A DNA stretch of 64,000 bases. Source: Meiothermus hypogaeus (GTDB lineage: Bacteria; Deinococcota; Deinococci; Deinococcales; Thermaceae). Shown here in pieces: positions 17,492 to 26,684 of this stretch. Location of the stretch: contig NZ_QWKY01000004.1 of NCBI RefSeq assembly GCF_003574035.1, positions 1 through 64,000 on the forward strand, given 5' to 3'. The notes under the pieces are model-generated. The model had not been told where the DNA came from, ran no database searches, and worked only from the letters and a program-made list of their open reading frames with translations. The translations under genes were made by a program, and so were the position numbers. Position 1 is the first letter of the stretch; each line of letters begins with the position of its first letter.

Positions 17492-18916
17492 ATGGGACTT
17501 CCAAAACGAACCAAAATTGTGGCCACCCTGGGGCCCGCTTCGCGCTCGCCCGAGATGGTGCGCGCCCTGATCGAGGCCGGGGTGGACGTCTTCCGCCTCA
17601 ACTTCTCCCACGGAATGCCCGACGACCACCGCGAATCGGTGCACATGATCCGGGAGGCCTCGAGCGCCCTGGGCCGCACGGTGGCCATCCTGCAAGACCT
17701 GCAGGGCCCTAAGATTCGCTGCGGGCGCTTCCGCGAGGGCGCGGTGGAGCTGCAGGCCGGGCAGAAGTTCATCATCACCTCTGAACCCATCGAGGGCGAC
17801 GAGACCCGGGTTTCGACCACCTACCGGGGCCTGCCCAACGACGTAACTCCAGGGCAGATACTGCTCCTGGACGACGGGAATATCCGCCTGCGGGTGGAGG
17901 AGGTTCGCCTCAACGATATCCACACCACCGTCGTCATCGGGGGGCGGTTGTCCAACAACAAAGGCATCAACATTCCCGGGGCCGACCTCTCTATTCCGGC
18001 CCTGACCGATAAAGACATCGACGACATCGCCCTGGGGGCCGAGCTGGACGTAGACTGGGTGGCCATCAGCTTTGTGCGCAGCCGCGATGACCTGCTTTTG
18101 GCCCGCCACTACCTGAGCCGCCACAACTCCCGCGCGCGGCTGATGGCCAAAATCGAAAAACCCAGTGCGGTGGCCCGCTTCGACGAGATTCTGGAAGAGG
18201 CTGACGGCATCATGGTGGCCCGCGGTGACCTGGGGGTGGAGATGCCCCTGGAGGAGGTGCCGGCAGTGCAGAAGCGGATTATCCTCAAGGCCGTGCAGGC
18301 CGGCAAGGCGGTCATTACCGCTACCCAGATGCTCGAGTCCATGATTAAGAACCCCAGCCCCACCCGGGCCGAGGCCTCGGACGTGGCCAACGCCATCTTC
18401 GATGGCACCGACGCCATCATGCTCTCGGCGGAGACCGCCGCCGGGCAGTACCCGGTGGAAGCGGTCTCGTTTATGAGCCGGGTCGCCAGAACCATTGAGG
18501 CCACCCAGGAGTACAAAGACCGCCTGAATGCCCTGCGGCCCCCGGCCAACCGCACCGTGCAGGACGCCATCGCCCGGGCAGTGGACGATGTGGTGGAGTC
18601 CACCGGGGCCAAAGCGGTGGTGGTGTTTACAGCTACAGGCGGGGCGGCCCGCCGGGTGGCCCGCACCCGACCACCGGTACCCATTCTGGCCCTGACCCCC
18701 AACCCCCATGTGCGCAACCAGCTGGCCCTGGTTTCCGACGTGCTGCCCCTTCTGGCCCCCGACCCCAAAGACACCGACGACATGGTGGAAATTGCCGTGG
18801 CCAAGGCCAAGGAGACCGGGCTGGCCGAGGTAGGTGAGTATGTGGTGATTGCCGCCGGCGTGCCCTTTGGGGTTCGTGGCACCACCAATATGATCCGGGT
18901 AGAGCGGGTGAGTTGA
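17492..18916 (+). CDS. pyk: pyruvate kinase
   Basis: This 474-aa protein transfers phosphate from PEP to ADP. It begins RTKIVATLGPASRSPEM, has LQDLQGPKIR, the active-site lysine block LMAKIEKPSAV, and the metal/GDLGVEMP loop. ITATQMLESM follows, then the C-terminal allosteric domain (about 345-474). Length is normal for the short bacterial type without an extra PEP-utiliser domain. It is 61 nt behind eno. Confidence 0.96.
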   Translation: MGLPKRTKIVATLGPASRSPEMVRALIEAGVDVFRLNFSHGMPDDHRESVHMIREASSALGRTVAILQDLQGPKIRCGRFREGAVELQAGQKFIITSEPIEGDETRVSTTYRGLPNDVTPGQILLLDDGNIRLRVEEVRLNDIHTTVVIGGRLSNNKGINIPGADLSIPALTDKDIDDIALGAELDVDWVAISFVRSRDDLLLARHYLSRHNSRARLMAKIEKPSAVARFDEILEEADGIMVARGDLGVEMPLEEVPAVQKRIILKAVQAGKAVITATQMLESMIKNPSPTRAEASDVANAIFDGTDAIMLSAETAAGQYPVEAVSFMSRVARTIEATQEYKDRLNALRPPANRTVQDAIARAVDDVVESTGAKAVVVFTATGGAARRVARTRPPVPILALTPNPHVRNQLALVSDVLPLLAPDPKDTDDMVEIAVAKAKETGLAEVGEYVVIAAGVPFGVRGTTNMIRVERVS

Positions 18917-18978
18917 AGAAAACCGTGCTCAGCCATAGGGCCTGGCTTGCACCCAGCAATCTGCGCTCCAGAGGTGAT

Positions 18979-20127
18979 ATGCCCAACTATCGAATAGCCT
19001 TGCTGATCTTGATTTTGCAGGCCTTGACCGGGGTTATGGCCCAAGGAGTGAGTATGAAACGTCCAGATGCACCTCCTCTGGCTCAGCGAGGGAATTTTGT
19101 GGTCGGGGTCAAAACCCTGCAAATGACCGACTCGAGCCGCCAGAACCGCACCATTGCCGCCGAGGTCTGGTACCCCACCAGCGGAACCCAGCAGAACCTT
19201 GTTTACGAAAGCGTGGTAGGACAAACCCCGGTTCGAATCAGCGGGCGCGCCAACCGCGATGCCACCCCTGCAAACGGCCGATTCCCCTTGATTCTGGCCT
19301 CGCACGGACAGCCCGGCACCCGGTTTCAGTTTGCTTACTTGAACGAACACCTGGCCAGCTGGGGGTTTGTGGTAGCCGCCCTCGAGCACCCCGGTTCGAC
19401 CTACCAGACCCTCACGCAGCAAAACTACATCACCAGCATTGCCGACCGTCCACTGGACATCCTGTTCGCCATCGGCGAGGTGGCCCGGCAGATGCCCAGT
19501 GCGGATGCCAGCAATGTGGGATTGCTGGGCTACAGCTATGGCGGCTATTCCGTCATTAATGCGGCCGGAGCCGGGCTTGACGGCAGCGCCCTGAGCGAGT
19601 ACTGCCGCAGCAGCAACGAGGGGCCCTGTTTTGCTCTGCCTTTTTTTGCCCAACTGGAGGCCCAACGTGGCTTGAATATGGTTAAGCCCGACCCCCGCAT
19701 CCAGGCGGTGTTTGCCATGGCCCCCTACGGCCAGCCCTGGATTGGGGCCCGCTCGCTGGCCAACTTCAAGCTGCCATTGTTCGTGGCGGTGGGCGAGGCC
19801 GACGACGTAGCTACCTACCGCCGCGACGGGCTGGAATATTTCCGTAAGGCGGGCTCGAGCCAGAAGTACCTCCTGACCCTGGCCGCTGCCCAGCACAACC
19901 CCTTTGTGGAGTGCACACCCGAGGTGCGCAGCAGGGAAGAGGACTACTGGCGTTGCTGGGAGCCGGTGTGGGATCAGGAACGCGCCCACGATCTGGCCCG
20001 CCATTTTGCCGCCGCATTCTTCCTGCGCTTCTTGCAAAATAACCTCGAGGCCGGGAATTTCCTGAACCCCAGCCTACCCGGATTCAAACCGCGCACCACG
20101 GTAGGGGTCAAGCTTGAAACGCGCTGA
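18979..20127 (+). CDS. secreted alpha/beta-hydrolase, dienelactone hydrolase/PAF-acetylhydrolase-like
   Basis: This 382-aa protein has a signal peptide (hydrophobic IALLILILQALTGVMAQ, about 5-21) and an alpha/beta-hydrolase fold. The oxyanion region is FPLILASHGQPG, the nucleophile elbow is LLGYSYGGYS, and a late acid/His region contains AVGEADDVATYR and AAQHNPF. The substrate is unknown; PAF-acetylhydrolase-type esters are likely. GAGGTG precedes ATG 18979. The open frame reaches back into the pyk stop, but that N-terminus lacks an SD. Confidence 0.8.
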   Translation: MPNYRIALLILILQALTGVMAQGVSMKRPDAPPLAQRGNFVVGVKTLQMTDSSRQNRTIAAEVWYPTSGTQQNLVYESVVGQTPVRISGRANRDATPANGRFPLILASHGQPGTRFQFAYLNEHLASWGFVVAALEHPGSTYQTLTQQNYITSIADRPLDILFAIGEVARQMPSADASNVGLLGYSYGGYSVINAAGAGLDGSALSEYCRSSNEGPCFALPFFAQLEAQRGLNMVKPDPRIQAVFAMAPYGQPWIGARSLANFKLPLFVAVGEADDVATYRRDGLEYFRKAGSSQKYLLTLAAAQHNPFVECTPEVRSREEDYWRCWEPVWDQERAHDLARHFAAAFFLRFLQNNLEAGNFLNPSLPGFKPRTTVGVKLETR

Positions 20128-20272
20128 AGGTGCTTTGTACCCAAAGCGCATCGTCCCCAGTGGCTGGTTTAGAGCGCCCTTCGCAGACGTTGCCGCCCGG
20201 ATGAGCGGCAACTGTTCTGTCTGGGACAAAGGACTCCTTACCCTGGGAGGCTCGATCTTTGTGAGGAGCGCT

Positions 20273-20430
20273 CTGTAGGTTGTCTTTTTTGAACCCTTGA
20301 GCACACCCCTCCCGAACGGTCGGCGAAAAAAACCTCACCCTTCCAAGGGGCGGTATCGCCCTCCGCTACGCGGATAACTTCGGTGGGGTTGGTTCGTTAC
20401 CGTTCGGTAACGAACCAACCGAATCCGGTA
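20273..20430 (+). repeat. MITE-like repeat, copy C (left part degraded)
   Basis: The right hairpin is intact (GTTGGTTCGTTACC / GGTAACGAACCAAC, a third stem variant) and the element ends GAATCCGGTA at 20430. The middle (GAGCACACCCCTCCC...GGTCGGCGAA) is recognisable. The left hairpin survives only as TGTCTTTTTTGAACCC. The end directly abuts the stop codon of the methyltransferase gene (complement of CTA 20431-20433). Confidence 0.75.
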
Positions 20431-22086
20431 CTACCTGGCAGACCGGCGCTCTTTGAGCACATTCGCCGCACTGCGCAACAGGCGCTGTTCTGCCCGGGTT
20501 AGCCCAAGACCCTGGATGAGGATAATATCATCCGCCAGATCTTGGGCGGCTTCTGCACGGCCTATGCGTAACAACGAATCCAGCTCGGCTAAGAGGGCAT
20601 CGAGCGCATCCAGGGGCAGGTTTGGAGCTGCCAGCACCACTTTTTCAGCTTCTCTCGGCTCGACTTTGAGCATCCCGCCCCCCAGAGCATGACCTTCAAT
20701 TTCAGCGCTCAATCGGGTGAGGGAGGTTTGCCATAAGCAGGCCAGGCCGGCTGCGCCCAGGGGGCTGGTTGAACGCAAGCGCAAAATGTGCAGGCTATTT
20801 GGGGCCACTACATGCGCTTCATTGGCTACCAGACGCGGATATTCACCGCTCATGTAGGTGAGAAAAGCGTCCGGCTGGTAGACGTAGGGTACGGCATACC
20901 AGGGGTCACGAACCCGGCATTTGTGGGCCTGGTGCGTACCTTCGGATTCGCCGTAAGCCAGGTAGGCTTGCAACTCCAGGGGCAGATCGTTCTTGCCGGT
21001 GATGTGCAACAGGTAGCCACTATCGCCACGCAACAGCCCCCCTTCCCAATCCGATTGGGTAAACCTCAGGCCCGATAAACCTCGAGCCCTACGAACCGCG
21101 GGCTTAAGGTACCTTGATGAAATGCCCCACTTGGCCACCTGCCAAGGACTCAAATGGAAGAAGCTGTTGTTGCCCGTCACATAGCCGATCCCCACATCGG
21201 CCAGCTCGCCTAGGCGCTGGGTCTGCTGGGAATGGCTCAACTCACGGTACAGCGCTCTGGCCTTTGGTGGGAGGAAGTATTCGATGATTCTTTGCCGGCC
21301 CGAAGTTAATGCCTGCGCTTCGATGCTTTGCCTTTCAAAGGCAGGGTCGAGGTTGTTCAAATCGGAAGGTTTTTCCAAATCCAGCAAATGGAAGTGAGCA
21401 GTCTTACCACCTTTGCCCTCGGCAAGCAAAAGGAGTGTGTCCTGGCTCAGGCTCGGGAAAAGCTTTTTTCTGAAGGTGAGAAAAGCAATCTGGTCAAAAC
21501 TTCGGGCCAGGTATGCGAGCAGCGGCCGCGCATAAGCAGCGTGCCCAAGCTCCATGGGAATTACCATACCCAGGCGCCCGCCGCCACAGAGCATCGCCAC
21601 GGAGTGCACAAGAAAAGGAGCCCATGAACTAGATAACATACTGAGTGCGAGGCCTTCCGAAGATGCCCGGGCCATCGCCCTGGCTCGCCCCTCGCCAGTG
21701 AAGCGCTGGTAACGAATGAACGGCGGATTGCCCACAACAGCAGTGAGCGAGGGTATCTGGCCTGGCAACAGGTCGAAAAAATCGCCCAAAATAAGATTGG
21801 ATGGGCGAATTCCACTGTGTTCCAGAACCAGCCGGGTGCGCGCGTGTGCCTGCGGGTCAATTTCGACCCCGAAGATTTGGTTTCGGGGGTTGCCACCTAG
21901 TTGTTCCAGTCTTTGGACAGCAGCCTGTAGAAAAACACCTCCGCCAAATGAGGGGTCCAGAACCGAATCGTTCGGCGTGCGAATTGCCCAGCGCACCAAG
22001 AAGCCGGCGATGGTTTGGTCGGTATAGTAGGCTCCTAAAGCCTTGGCAGCCTCTCCAGATGGGCTTTCAGGAAGTCTAAAGGCCAC
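20431..22086 (-). CDS. N6-adenine DNA methyltransferase, gamma class, orphan
   Basis: This SAM-dependent methylase of about 551 aa is M.TaqI/Eco57I-like. Motif X is GAYYTD (18-23), motif I is DPSFGGG (44-50), and motif IV is NPPF (120-123), typical of N6-adenine enzymes. A C-terminal region of about 280 aa would be the target-recognition domain. No cognate endonuclease gene is adjacent. The start is uncertain: GTG 22086 follows a TAGGCT box by 7 nt (leaderless), while TTG 22137 would add 17 residues. It is divergent from the GntR regulator. Confidence 0.82.
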   Translation of the reverse strand: MAFRLPESPSGEAAKALGAYYTDQTIAGFLVRWAIRTPNDSVLDPSFGGGVFLQAAVQRLEQLGGNPRNQIFGVEIDPQAHARTRLVLEHSGIRPSNLILGDFFDLLPGQIPSLTAVVGNPPFIRYQRFTGEGRARAMARASSEGLALSMLSSSWAPFLVHSVAMLCGGGRLGMVIPMELGHAAYARPLLAYLARSFDQIAFLTFRKKLFPSLSQDTLLLLAEGKGGKTAHFHLLDLEKPSDLNNLDPAFERQSIEAQALTSGRQRIIEYFLPPKARALYRELSHSQQTQRLGELADVGIGYVTGNNSFFHLSPWQVAKWGISSRYLKPAVRRARGLSGLRFTQSDWEGGLLRGDSGYLLHITGKNDLPLELQAYLAYGESEGTHQAHKCRVRDPWYAVPYVYQPDAFLTYMSGEYPRLVANEAHVVAPNSLHILRLRSTSPLGAAGLACLWQTSLTRLSAEIEGHALGGGMLKVEPREAEKVVLAAPNLPLDALDALLAELDSLLRIGRAEAAQDLADDIILIQGLGLTRAEQRLLRSAANVLKERRSAR

Positions 22087-22341
22087 AAAACTCAGCCTAT
22101 CACTACGAGGTAGAATATGGCCAATCGGCCAGGACAATGGGTAGAAAAAACCTGCGGGCCAGGTTTTGCTTGGCAGAATCCGGTGTGTGATATATTACAT
22201 CTCACTGGTGAACCTCGTGGAGATAAGAATCCTCTGGAAGAAAAGAAGCTATCGGCAAGTGTCGTGCTATGGCCGACGATGTGGAGCAATCCCTGGCGGC
22301 CAATCTTTTTCGTAGCTGACAGATTCCTTGAAGAGGTGAAC

Positions 22342-23004
22342 ATGCCTGTGCCGGAATTTGTCCCAACCCTCCAGCGCCCTATCCTGCGGGAGTCGGTTTA
22401 CCAGCAACTGCGCGACTGGATCGTACAGGGAATCCTGGAACCCGGGGAGCAGTTGCGCGACCAGCAACTCGCGGAGCGCCTGGGCGTGAGCCGCACCCCC
22501 GTGCGCGAAGCCCTGCGCCGCCTGGAGGACGAGGGTCTGGTCGAGACCGCCAAGAACCGCTGGACGCGGGTCAGGCCGGTTGACCTGGACGAGGCCGAAC
22601 AGATTTATCCGATCCGTGCGGCGCTGGACAGCATGGCCCTGAAGCTTTCATTCCCCCATCTGAGCAAAGCCCACCTGAGCGCTATGCGGGAGGCCAACGC
22701 CCGCCTCAAGGCCGCGCTCAAAAAGGGCGATATCCCTGGAGCGGTCGAGGCCGATTCGGCCTTCCACGATGTGTATGTTCGCCCCTGCGGTAACCTCGAG
22801 CTAATCGACATCATCCAGGGGTTGCGGGTGAAGCACCACCGCCTCGAGCTCGCCTACTTTGGCAGCCCCAAACTGGGGCTGGTCTCGGTAGAGGAGCACG
22901 CTGGAATTATCGAAGCGGTGGTTGAGGGGGATGTTCGGCAGGCCGAACGACGCTTGTATCGCCATTTCCAGGGCGCCCTGGCCCGCCTGAAAGGACGGCC
23001 CTAA
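22342..23004 (+). CDS. GntR family transcriptional regulator (FadR/FCD type)
   Basis: This 220-aa regulator has an N-terminal winged helix (about 12-75; LRDQQLAERLGVSRTPVREALRRLEDEGLV is the textbook GntR pattern). A C-terminal all-helical FCD effector domain contains DSAFHDVYVRPCGN and EEHAGIIEAV. FCD domains usually sense organic acids. AGAGGTGA precedes ATG 22342. It stands just before the PLP enzyme and amino-acid exporter genes and may control them. Confidence 0.9.
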   Translation: MPVPEFVPTLQRPILRESVYQQLRDWIVQGILEPGEQLRDQQLAERLGVSRTPVREALRRLEDEGLVETAKNRWTRVRPVDLDEAEQIYPIRAALDSMALKLSFPHLSKAHLSAMREANARLKAALKKGDIPGAVEADSAFHDVYVRPCGNLELIDIIQGLRVKHHRLELAYFGSPKLGLVSVEEHAGIIEAVVEGDVRQAERRLYRHFQGALARLKGRP

Positions 23005-23049
23005 GACCAAACCATCGCGGAGGGTTCGTCCTTCTCGGGAGTCCTGCCC

Positions 23050-24264
23050 ATGAATGCCATCAAACACCTGCTCAACGACCTTGCTCAAGTGACGCGCTGG
23101 CCTACCAGGTCTGCTGAGAAAACGGCAGTAGCCGAATACCTGGCTGCAAAATTTCAGGCAGGTCAAAGCTACAACGGGACGCAAATCAAGACCCTCCTGA
23201 ACGCCTGGCACACCTTCGAGGACTGGGCCTTGTTGTGCAGCGAACTGTGCGAACGCGGCTTTCTGACCCCCGAAACCAACAGCTCTGGCTATGTACGAAC
23301 GGCCCTTGGCCCATCCGATCCCGGGCACCGGCTGAAGCTGGAAAACATCCAGCAAGCCGCCCGCAGCATTGACCCGGTCTTTCTCAACACCCCCCAATTC
23401 TCTGCCGAAACCTTAAGCCAGGTGCTGGGCGTCGAACTCGTGGTCAAGGTGGAAACCCTTAACCCCATTCGCTCTTTCAAAGGCCGTGGGGCCGAGTATT
23501 TCTTTGTGCGCAACCCCAGCCTGAAGGAGGTGATCTGTGCCTCGGCGGGCAACTTCGGACAGGGGATGGCCTACGCGGCCCGCAAGCGTGGTGTCAAGCC
23601 AACCGTTTTTGCCTCGATCAATGCCAACCCGCTCAAAGTCGCCCGGATGCAGGCCCTGGGCGCCGAGGTTCACCTGGTAGGTGAAGACTTCGATGCGGCC
23701 AAGCTTGCAGCCAAGGCCTATGCTGCAGAGCGCAGCCTGACCTTTGTCGAAGATGGCAAGGATGTGGAATTCAGCGAGGGTGCAGGTACGATGGGCCTGG
23801 AGCTGCTGCGCTACCCCAAGCCCTTCGATGCCCTGCTGATTCCCCTGGGCAACGGCGCCATGCTGGCTGGCATAGCCCGCTGGGTCAAGGCCCAGGCGCC
23901 CGAGATCCGCCTGGTGGGGGTGAGCGCCGCTGGAGCCCCGGCTATGGAGCGTTCCTGGCGAAGCGGAACCCTGGTGCAGGCCCCTTCCATTGCTACCATT
24001 GCCGACGGCATCGGGGTGCGGCTCCCGATACCCGAAGCCCTGGAAGACCTCGAGGGGTTGATAGACGAGGTACTGCTGGTCGAAGACGCCACCATCCTGC
24101 AGGCCATGCGGCTGGTGCACCAGCACCTGGGGCTGGTTTTGGAGCCCTCCGGCGCGGTGGGTATTGCGGCCCTCCTAACCCACACCCAGTTCAAAGGGCG
24201 AAGGGTGGCTACCGTTCTGTGTGGGGGCAACCTGACCGAGGAGCAGATGAAATTATGGCTGTAA
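23050..24264 (+). CDS. PLP-dependent threonine/serine dehydratase-like enzyme fused to a DUF2087 domain
   Basis: This 404-aa protein has two parts. Residues about 1-85 match DUF2087 (WPTRSAEKTAVAEYLAAKF, then GTQIKTLLNAWHTFEDWA and LLCSELCERGFL), a small winged-helix domain. Residues about 105-404 are a fold-type II PLP enzyme with the Schiff-base lysine in RSFKGRGA (Lys144), the SAGNFGQG substrate loop and the PLGNGAMLAG phosphate loop, as in threonine ammonia-lyases. The exact substrate is not known. Its stop overlaps azlC, which suggests coupled deamination and export of amino acids. Confidence 0.8.
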   Translation: MNAIKHLLNDLAQVTRWPTRSAEKTAVAEYLAAKFQAGQSYNGTQIKTLLNAWHTFEDWALLCSELCERGFLTPETNSSGYVRTALGPSDPGHRLKLENIQQAARSIDPVFLNTPQFSAETLSQVLGVELVVKVETLNPIRSFKGRGAEYFFVRNPSLKEVICASAGNFGQGMAYAARKRGVKPTVFASINANPLKVARMQALGAEVHLVGEDFDAAKLAAKAYAAERSLTFVEDGKDVEFSEGAGTMGLELLRYPKPFDALLIPLGNGAMLAGIARWVKAQAPEIRLVGVSAAGAPAMERSWRSGTLVQAPSIATIADGIGVRLPIPEALEDLEGLIDEVLLVEDATILQAMRLVHQHLGLVLEPSGAVGIAALLTHTQFKGRRVATVLCGGNLTEEQMKLWL

Positions 24265-24968
24265 ACGCCCTTCCCCCCACACCCCAGGCGGCTTTCTGGC
24301 GGGGTGTGCTGGTCTCGCTGCCCATTGCGGTAGGCATCGTGCCCTTTGGCCTGGTCACCGGCATCGCGGGCGTGAAGGTGGGCTTGAGTGCAGTGGAAGT
24401 GACCGTAATGTCAGTGCTGGTGTTCGCCGGGGCGGCCCAGTTGGTGGCCCTGCAGCTGATGGGGGCGGGGGCCTCCATCTTCTTCGTGTGGCTGGCCACC
24501 CTGGTGGTGAACCTGCGCTACATCATGTACAGCAGCGCGCTGGCCCGGCCCCTAGAAACCCTGTCTGGGCGCATGAAAATACTGGCGGCTTTCCTGATGG
24601 TGGATCAGAACTTCGCCCTGGCCCTGAACCAGTACGGGGTGCTGGGCCCAAGGCTCACCCCCTGGTTTTATCTGGGTATAGGTGTGTTGCTGTGGCTAAA
24701 CTGGGTGGTCGCTACCTACCTGGGCGCGCTGCTGGGGGCGCGCTTGCCCGAGGCCTGGGCGCTGGACTTTGCGGTGCCGCTGTGTTTTCTGGTGCTGCTG
24801 GTGCCGGCGGTGCACGACCGCCCCAGCCTGGCGGCGGCCCTGGTGGGGGGCCTGGTGTCTACGGCCCTGATCGGCCTGCCCTATCGCTCGGGGCTTTTTA
24901 TTGGGGCACTGGTGGGCATTGGGGCCGGTGTATGGCTGGAGAACCGGATGGGAGCGGGGCGGGAATGA
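24255..24968 (+). CDS. azlC: AzlC family branched-chain amino acid exporter subunit
   Basis: This 237-aa protein has about six to seven membrane helices. It has the AzlC start region FWRGVLVSLPIAVGIVPFGLVTG and the FAGAAQLVALQLM helix. AzlC works with AzlD to export branched-chain amino acids or analogues. ATG 24255 lies inside the end of the upstream gene, and its stop overlaps azlD by 4 nt (ATGA). Confidence 0.9.
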   Translation: MAVNALPPTPQAAFWRGVLVSLPIAVGIVPFGLVTGIAGVKVGLSAVEVTVMSVLVFAGAAQLVALQLMGAGASIFFVWLATLVVNLRYIMYSSALARPLETLSGRMKILAAFLMVDQNFALALNQYGVLGPRLTPWFYLGIGVLLWLNWVVATYLGALLGARLPEAWALDFAVPLCFLVLLVPAVHDRPSLAAALVGGLVSTALIGLPYRSGLFIGALVGIGAGVWLENRMGAGRE

Positions 24969-25291
24969 GCGACCTCGAGCTCTGGATCACCCTGCTGGGC
25001 ATGACCCTGATTGCTTTTGCGCTGCGCTACGGGCCGCTGGTGATGCTGGAGCGCTTTCAGCTACCACCCAATCTGCAACAAGCCCTGCGCTACGTACCCG
25101 CCGCTACCCTGGCCGGCCTGGTGTTTCCGGCCCTGCTGGCCCCGGGCGGCCAGTGGGCTATAGGGCTCGACAATGAGCGCTTGTTGGCCGGAGTTATTGC
25201 AGCCCTGGCGGCCTGGCGCTTCCGCAACATCTTGCTCACGCTTTTGGTGGGCATGGGGGCTTTGTGGCTTTTGCAATGGATGGGGGTTTAG
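24965..25291 (+). CDS. azlD: AzlD family branched-chain amino acid exporter subunit
   Basis: This 108-aa protein has about four membrane helices. It shows the AzlD pattern TFALRYGP-like start (IAFALRYGPLVMLERFQLP) and LRYVPAATLAGLVFPAL. It is the small partner of AzlC. It overlaps azlC by ATGA and is followed after 1 nt by the EamA transporter start. Confidence 0.9.
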   Translation: MSDLELWITLLGMTLIAFALRYGPLVMLERFQLPPNLQQALRYVPAATLAGLVFPALLAPGGQWAIGLDNERLLAGVIAALAAWRFRNILLTLLVGMGALWLLQWMGV

Positions 25292-25292
25292 G

Positions 25293-26162
25293 GTGCAGCT
25301 TTCTACCCTGGCCCCCATCCTGTTTGTGCTCCTGTGGAGCACCGGCTTTGTGGGGGCCAAGCTGGGCCTGCCCTACGCCGAGCCCTTCACCTTTTTATGG
25401 GTGAGGATGGTCATCGTGGTGGGGCTGTTGACAGGCCTAGCAGCCTTGCTACGCTCCCCCTGGCCCCGTGGCTGGGTGCTGAACCTGCATATTGGCATCT
25501 CGGGACTCTTGCTGCACACGGGCTACCTGGGCGGGGTGTTCTTTGCGATCTCGAGGGGTCTCCCGGCGGGCCTCTCGGCGCTGATTGTGGGCTTGCAGCC
25601 TATCCTGACCGCCATTCTGGCGCAGTTTTTGCTCCGTGAGCGGGTGAGCAGGGTGCAGTGGGTCGGTCTGTTGCTGGGCTTTGCGGGGGTGGGGCTGGTA
25701 GTAGGGGAGAAAGCCCTCTCGGCCCGCCTGCTCTCTATTGAGCCCCCAGCTTTTGTGGCCATTGTGCTGGCTTTGCTCTGCACCACCCTGGGCACCCTCT
25801 ACCAGAAGCGCTTTGCGGTGCAGATGCCCCTGGTGGGGGGGACGGTGGTGCAGTATATCGCGGCCTCGGTGGGGCTTTTTGTAATGAGCTTGCTGTTCCG
25901 CGAGACCATGCAAATCCAGTGGACCCAGCCGTTTGTGTTTGCCCTGGTCTGGCTGGTTCTGGTGCTCTCGGTCGGGGCTATTTTGCTCCTGATGTACCTG
26001 ATCCGCCACAACTCGGCCAGCACGGTAGCCAGCCTGTTCTACCTGGTGCCGCCCGCTACCGCGCTGGAAGCCTATTTTTTGTTTGGTGAGCGGCTGGGGG
26101 GGTGGGCCCTGCTGGGCATGGGGTTGGCGGCGGTAGGGGTGGCATTGGTGGTGCGGCGGTAA
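25293..26162 (+). CDS. EamA/DMT family transporter
   Basis: This 289-aa protein has ten predicted membrane helices from two EamA repeats (about 5-140 and 150-289). The repeats end in ILAQFLLRERVSRVQWVGLLLGFAGVGLVV and YFLFGERLGGWALLGMGLAAVGVALVV, the family hallmark. Such carriers often export amino acids or metabolites. The GTG start is 1 nt after azlD, so it belongs to the same operon. Confidence 0.88.
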   Translation: MQLSTLAPILFVLLWSTGFVGAKLGLPYAEPFTFLWVRMVIVVGLLTGLAALLRSPWPRGWVLNLHIGISGLLLHTGYLGGVFFAISRGLPAGLSALIVGLQPILTAILAQFLLRERVSRVQWVGLLLGFAGVGLVVGEKALSARLLSIEPPAFVAIVLALLCTTLGTLYQKRFAVQMPLVGGTVVQYIAASVGLFVMSLLFRETMQIQWTQPFVFALVWLVLVLSVGAILLLMYLIRHNSASTVASLFYLVPPATALEAYFLFGERLGGWALLGMGLAAVGVALVVRR

Positions 26163-26259
26163 AAGATAGGCCAAAGCACGGGTGCTTCCCGGTTCGTCGT
26201 CGGGTAGCCACCCTGCAGGGGTCGCATAGAAACCTTCGCAAAAACCCAGCAGCTTTGGT

Positions 26260-26367
26260 ATGAAAGCGAACCTGCCCGGCCCGGGCAAATTTTGCTACAC
26301 TCTAAACACGCCTGCCCTCAGCCTGGCCCTGTTGCTTTGCAGCGTGGGTTGCATCTGGCGTTGGTAA
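26260..26367 (+). pseudogene. possible remnant of a lipoprotein gene (35-aa ORF)
   Basis: ATG 26260 opens a 35-codon frame whose last part looks like a lipoprotein signal peptide (ALSLALLLCSVGC) but stops 4 codons later. Repeat copy D begins 27 bp downstream. It may be the 5' stub of a lost gene, or chance. Confidence 0.25.
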
Positions 26368-26394
26368 GTGAGCAACCGTGGGGGCTCTGTATGA

Positions 26395-26551
26395 TACCGG
26401 ATTCAAAAAGACAGTTTACAAAACCAAAAACACCAGAGGCTGTCTTTTTGAATCCTAGAGCACACCCCTCCCTGTCGGTCGGCGAAGAAAGCGTCTCCCT
26501 TCGGTCGGGTTAGTTCGTCACCCTTTGGTGACGAACTAACCGAATCTGGTA
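26395..26551 (+). repeat. MITE-like repeat, copy D (long form)
   Basis: This is a complete 157-bp copy from TACCGGATTC to GAATCTGGTA, with TGA on both sides (26392-26394 and 26552-26554). The left hairpin is a perfect 16-bp stem GGATTCAAAAAGACAG / CTGTCTTTTTGAATCC. The right hairpin is GTTAGTTCGTCACC / GGTGACGAACTAAC. It differs from copy F at only three positions. Confidence 0.92.
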
Positions 26552-26684
26552 TGAGATCTATAAAAAGCGCCCACATCAACTGCCAGGGGATGGCGGGGGG
26601 TTGGAATCGGAATCCTGCGGGCCTCCCTCCACACTCTGGCGGGGCCTGAAGGCGTCAAAATGCCCAGAGTGCGGAGGTGGTTAT

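Noticed and set aside
18109-20037. Long minus-strand open frame (642 codons) opposite pyk and the hydrolase
   Set aside because: It spans two well-supported genes on the other strand and has no domain; long antisense frames are expected in GC-rich DNA. The same holds for 33116-34684 (opposite dxs) and 55421-56962 (opposite the binding protein).
26394-26513. Short open frames within the repeats (PDSKRQFTKPK-like peptides)
   Set aside because: They recur because the repeat recurs, have no start signals and are broken by the hairpin variants.
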